Source: an uncultured Rhodopila sp.
GTDB taxonomy: Bacteria; Pseudomonadota; Alphaproteobacteria; Acetobacterales; Acetobacteraceae
Length of the DNA stretch: 64,000 bases
Assembly: GCA_903932145.1 (NCBI GenBank)
Contig: CAIZFE010000086.1
Span: 62,001 to 126,000 of the forward strand
Direction: 5' to 3'
The number at the start of each line of letters is the position of its first letter. Position 1 is the stretch's first letter. The notes under the pieces are model-generated. The model saw only the letters and a program-made list of their open reading frames with translations. It did no database searches and was not told where the DNA came from. Positions 61,587 through 64,000 of the stretch are shown here, in pieces. Made by a program: the position numbers and the translations under genes.

Positions 61587-61865
61587 ATGGATGTGAAGAA
61601 CTATATCGCGATCGCCGAACCATCCGATGACGGCACGACCTGGTGGATCAGCTTCCCGGGTTTTCCCGGGGTGACATCAGCCGCGGATCGGCCGGAGCAA
61701 ATCGCGGAGCAGGCACGGGACGCGTTGGCCTCAGCGGTCGAGGCCGGCGCATTGCTACCGCGCGCCATTGAGGACGGAGTGATTCCAGCCTATGATCTCG
61801 GTGAATACTCTAACCCGCTGGTGCTTCTTGTGCCCTATGATGTCGCACCGGTGCCGGCTGGGTAA
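61587..61865 (+). CDS. HicB-like antitoxin, C-terminally truncated
   Basis: A 92-residue protein with the HicB partial RNase H fold: NYIAIAEPSDDGTTWWISFP, then FPGVTSAADRPEQIAEQARDAL. Normal HicB has a further DNA-binding domain after the LLVPYD region, which here ends at PAG and a stop. In the +1 frame just after it, the codons for WVKASIT could be a remnant, hinting at a frameshift. With hicA-like gene shortened too, the pair looks like a decaying toxin-antitoxin system. I chose ATG 61587; 61542 is out of the family's pattern. Confidence 0.7.
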   Translation: MDVKNYIAIAEPSDDGTTWWISFPGFPGVTSAADRPEQIAEQARDALASAVEAGALLPRAIEDGVIPAYDLGEYSNPLVLLVPYDVAPVPAG

Positions 61866-61994
61866 AGGCGAGTATCACTTCGATCATCAAGAGCGGCCGT
61901 GCAAGATGATTATCAATCATGGCGGAACGCCCGCTTGCGGAATTCAGCGAACCGATGGACGCTACCCGGCATAAGAAATGTTCGGGAGGCACCA

Positions 61995-63227
61995 ATGAAC
62001 CTATCGATACCGCGTCGCGGCCTGCTCGCCGGAGGCCTGGCCGCGGCGGCTCTGCCCCGTTCCGCATGGTCGCAGTCAAAACCCATTCGGATCGGCGTGC
62101 TGACCGACATGGTCGGAGTCTATGCCGCCAATACCGGCCAGGGGTCAGTAACCGGCGCAAAACTCGCCATCGAGGATTTTGCCAGGATGCACCCGGCCGT
62201 GAAAGTCGAGCTGGTGTCCGCCGATCTTCAGTTGAAGCCCGATGTCGCGGTCGGCATCGCCGGGGACTGGTTTGACAACCAGGGCGTCGATCTGATCACC
62301 GATGTGCCGTTGTCCTCGGCGGCGTTTGCCATTGGCGACATGGCGAAGGCGAAAGACAAAGCGGCGATCTTTACCGGCGGCGCCTCCGCCGCGATTACTG
62401 GCGAGCACTGTGGGCCGAACCATCTGCACTGGGTGTATGACACCTGGTCGATGCCGCACGGCGTGGTCGATGCGACCGTCAAAGAAGGCGGCGACACCTG
62501 GTATTTTATTACCGCCGACTATGCCTTCGGACACGCTCTGGAAAAAGACGCCGCCAGCTTTGTTGCCGGGGCCGGCGGCAAGGTGCTGGGCGAGGCGCTG
62601 GCTCCGTTCCCCGGCACAACCGATTTTTCCTCGTATCTGGTGCAGGCCAAGGCCAGTGGCGCCAAGGTGATCGGCTTCGCCAACGGTGGCGGCGACACCG
62701 TCAACTGCATCAAACAGGCGGCCGAGTTCGGCATTCAGAAGGGTGGCCAGAAAATCGCCGGCCTGTTGTTCCTGATCCATGACGTGCACGGGGTCGGGCT
62801 GAATGCGGCTCAGGGCGTGCTGCTGACGGAGCCGTTCTACTGGAACATGAACGCCGGGACGCGGGATTTCGCCAAACGGTTCGGCGCGCTGATGCCGGGG
62901 AACGTACCGGGATCGGTGCACGCCGGCCAGTATTCGGCGGTCATGCATTACCTGAAAGCCTGCGTGGCGCTCGGTCCGGACAAGGCCAAGGCCAGCGGGC
63001 GGGCGGCCATCGAGCAGATGAAGGCGACCCCGACCGACGATCCGCTGTTCGGCAAGGGGGCGGTGCGCAAGGACGGCCGCGTCATTCACGATTTGCATTT
63101 GTTTGAGGTGAAGTCGCCCGAACAGTCGAAAGAGCCGTGGGACTACTACACCCATAAGCGGACGGTCCCGGCTGCCGAGGCGTTCCGGCCGATCGACCAG
63201 GGAGGATGTGCGTTCGCCAAATGGTAG
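61995..63227 (+). CDS. ABC transporter substrate-binding protein (branched-chain amino acid type)
   Basis: A 410-residue periplasmic binding protein with a twin-arginine-like leader (PRRGLLAGGLAAAALP). The mature part begins KPIRIGVLTDMVGVYA and has DFSSYLVQAKASGAKVIGFA and VLLTEPFYWNMNAGTR, the pattern of Leu/Ile/Val-family or urea-like binding proteins. No membrane or ATPase components are adjacent. I chose ATG 61995, with GGGAGG upstream. It is a different paralogue from the one at 28954. Confidence 0.9.
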   Translation: MNLSIPRRGLLAGGLAAAALPRSAWSQSKPIRIGVLTDMVGVYAANTGQGSVTGAKLAIEDFARMHPAVKVELVSADLQLKPDVAVGIAGDWFDNQGVDLITDVPLSSAAFAIGDMAKAKDKAAIFTGGASAAITGEHCGPNHLHWVYDTWSMPHGVVDATVKEGGDTWYFITADYAFGHALEKDAASFVAGAGGKVLGEALAPFPGTTDFSSYLVQAKASGAKVIGFANGGGDTVNCIKQAAEFGIQKGGQKIAGLLFLIHDVHGVGLNAAQGVLLTEPFYWNMNAGTRDFAKRFGALMPGNVPGSVHAGQYSAVMHYLKACVALGPDKAKASGRAAIEQMKATPTDDPLFGKGAVRKDGRVIHDLHLFEVKSPEQSKEPWDYYTHKRTVPAAEAFRPIDQGGCAFAKW

Positions 63228-63290
63228 GGCATTTCCGTTGCCGGGGTGTTTGTGCGAAAGGAGCACAGACCCCTGCGAGACGAGACCGCC

Positions 63291-64000
63291 ATGACCAACA
63301 CCGACCGCGTCGTTATCCGCCAGCCCGACGACTGGCATGTGCATCTGCGCGACGGCGCGATGATGCAGGCGGTGCTGCCGTGGACGGCGGCTCAGTTCGG
63401 CCGAGCGATTGTGATGCCGAATTTGGTGCCGCCGGTGACGACGGTGACGTTGGCTGAGGCGTATCGTGATCGCATCCTGGCGGCGCTGCCGGAGGGTTCG
63501 GCGTTCCAGCCGTTGATGACGTGCTACCTGACCGACTCCACTGACCCGGACGAGATCGAGCGCGGTTTCGCTGACCGCGTGTGGGTCGCCGCCAAGCTGT
63601 ATCCGGCCGGGGCGACCACGAACTCCCATGGCGGCGTCACCGATCTGCGCCGCGTCGCCGCGGTTCTGGAGCGGATGGAACGGATCGGCATGCCGTTGCT
63701 GATCCACGGCGAGGTCACTGACCCCAACGTCGATATCTTTGACCGGGAGGCGGTATTCCTCGACACCGTGCTGACCCCGCTGCTGGCGGCGCATCCGGGC
63801 CTGAAGGCGGTGCTGGAACACGTGACCACCACCGAGGCGGTCGATTTCGTGCGCGCGCACGGTCCCTGGCTGGCCGCGACGATTACCCCGCATCATCTGA
63901 TGATCAATCGCACGTCTTTGTTCCAGGGCGGTCTGCGACCGCATCTGTATTGCCTGCCGGTGGCCAAGCGCGAGAAGCACCGTCTGGCGTTGCGCCAGGC
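63291..64000 (+). CDS. pyrC: Dihydroorotase (partial, 3' end outside window)
   Basis: Zinc amidohydrolase of pyrimidine synthesis that cyclises carbamoyl aspartate to dihydroorotate. The first 236 codons are visible. [15 protein letters not shown] (zinc-binding HxH), [15 protein letters not shown] (carboxylated lysine), [17 protein letters not shown] and [12 protein letters not shown] are the class II (PyrC) signatures. The start ATG at 63291 has an upstream GAAAGGAG, though rather far. It runs off the right edge. Confidence 0.95.
   Translation, partial: MTNTDRVVIRQPDDWHVHLRDGAMMQAVLPWTAAQFGRAIVMPNLVPPVTTVTLAEAYRDRILAALPEGSAFQPLMTCYLTDSTDPDEIERGFADRVWVAAKLYPAGATTNSHGGVTDLRRVAAVLERMERIGMPLLIHGEVTDPNVDIFDREAVFLDTVLTPLLAAHPGLKAVLEHVTTTEAVDFVRAHGPWLAATITPHHLMINRTSLFQGGLRPHLYCLPVAKREKHRLALRQ

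Noticed and set aside
1-64000. tRNA, rRNA or riboswitch genes
   Set aside because: I looked at the intergenic gaps by eye and recognised none; a covariance-model scan would be decisive.

Overview
The window is high-GC, densely packed bacterial DNA. Its content points to an alphaproteobacterium, probably of the Rhodospirillales/Acetobacteraceae side: hopanoid genes, a C-P lyase operon with an adjacent DUF1045 gene, a DUF1489 protein, and many oxidoreductases and periplasmic binding proteins of alphaproteobacterial type. This placement is inferred from gene content and was not computed. I saw no rRNA, tRNA, insertion sequence or CRISPR array.

Layout. (1) 1-8.7 kb: housekeeping and envelope genes: a Gfo/Idh/MocA oxidoreductase cut by the left edge, UDP-glucose dehydrogenase, then a tight rightward run of rsmB, rpe, a heparinase II/III-family protein, a family-4 glycosyltransferase and purH. 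(2) 8.8-28.8 kb: an accessory catabolic island with five luciferase-like (LLM) flavin-type oxidoreductases, three SDRs, an enoyl-CoA hydratase, a FAH-family hydrolase, an EthD-like protein, an alpha/beta hydrolase, a zinc alcohol dehydrogenase, a ketopantoate-reductase-like protein, a GST and a Rieske oxygenase; surE sits inside it. The substrate is unknown. (3) 28.9-37.2 kb: an ABC-type binding protein, an 869-base non-coding stretch with three repeat units that each carry an exact DnaA box, a SWIM/SNF2 helicase, and a divergent secreted phosphoesterase / di-haem peroxidase pair. (4) 37.5-50 kb: transketolase, a tandem PPC-domain protein, then phosphonate degradation: phnN, DUF1045, phnM, phnL, phnK, phnJ, phnI, phnH, phnG, with phnF and a second phnM divergent. 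No phosphonate transporter is present here. (5) 50-56.4 kb: a low-complexity protein, a PHB-depolymerase-like esterase, DUF1489, and hpnE-shc-hpnG for hopanoid synthesis. (6) 56.4-59.9 kb: a four-gene leftward cassette (GT2, acyl-CoA-dehydrogenase-like, PIG-L deacetylase, NodS-like methyltransferase) that looks like a small glycoconjugate pathway of unknown product. (7) 60-64 kb: a ferredoxin-NADP reductase, a decayed-looking hicA/hicB pair, a second binding protein, and the start of pyrC, cut by the right edge.

The most interesting items are the four-gene glycan-type cassette, the LLM-rich island, the tandem DnaA-box repeats containing a relic of a binding-protein gene, and the phn operon split by a low-GC spacer and a long palindrome. 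Palindromes of related type occur at three places, and GC-rich hairpins sit at four convergent gene junctions. All coordinates, motif positions and repeat matches were worked out by eye from the sequence.
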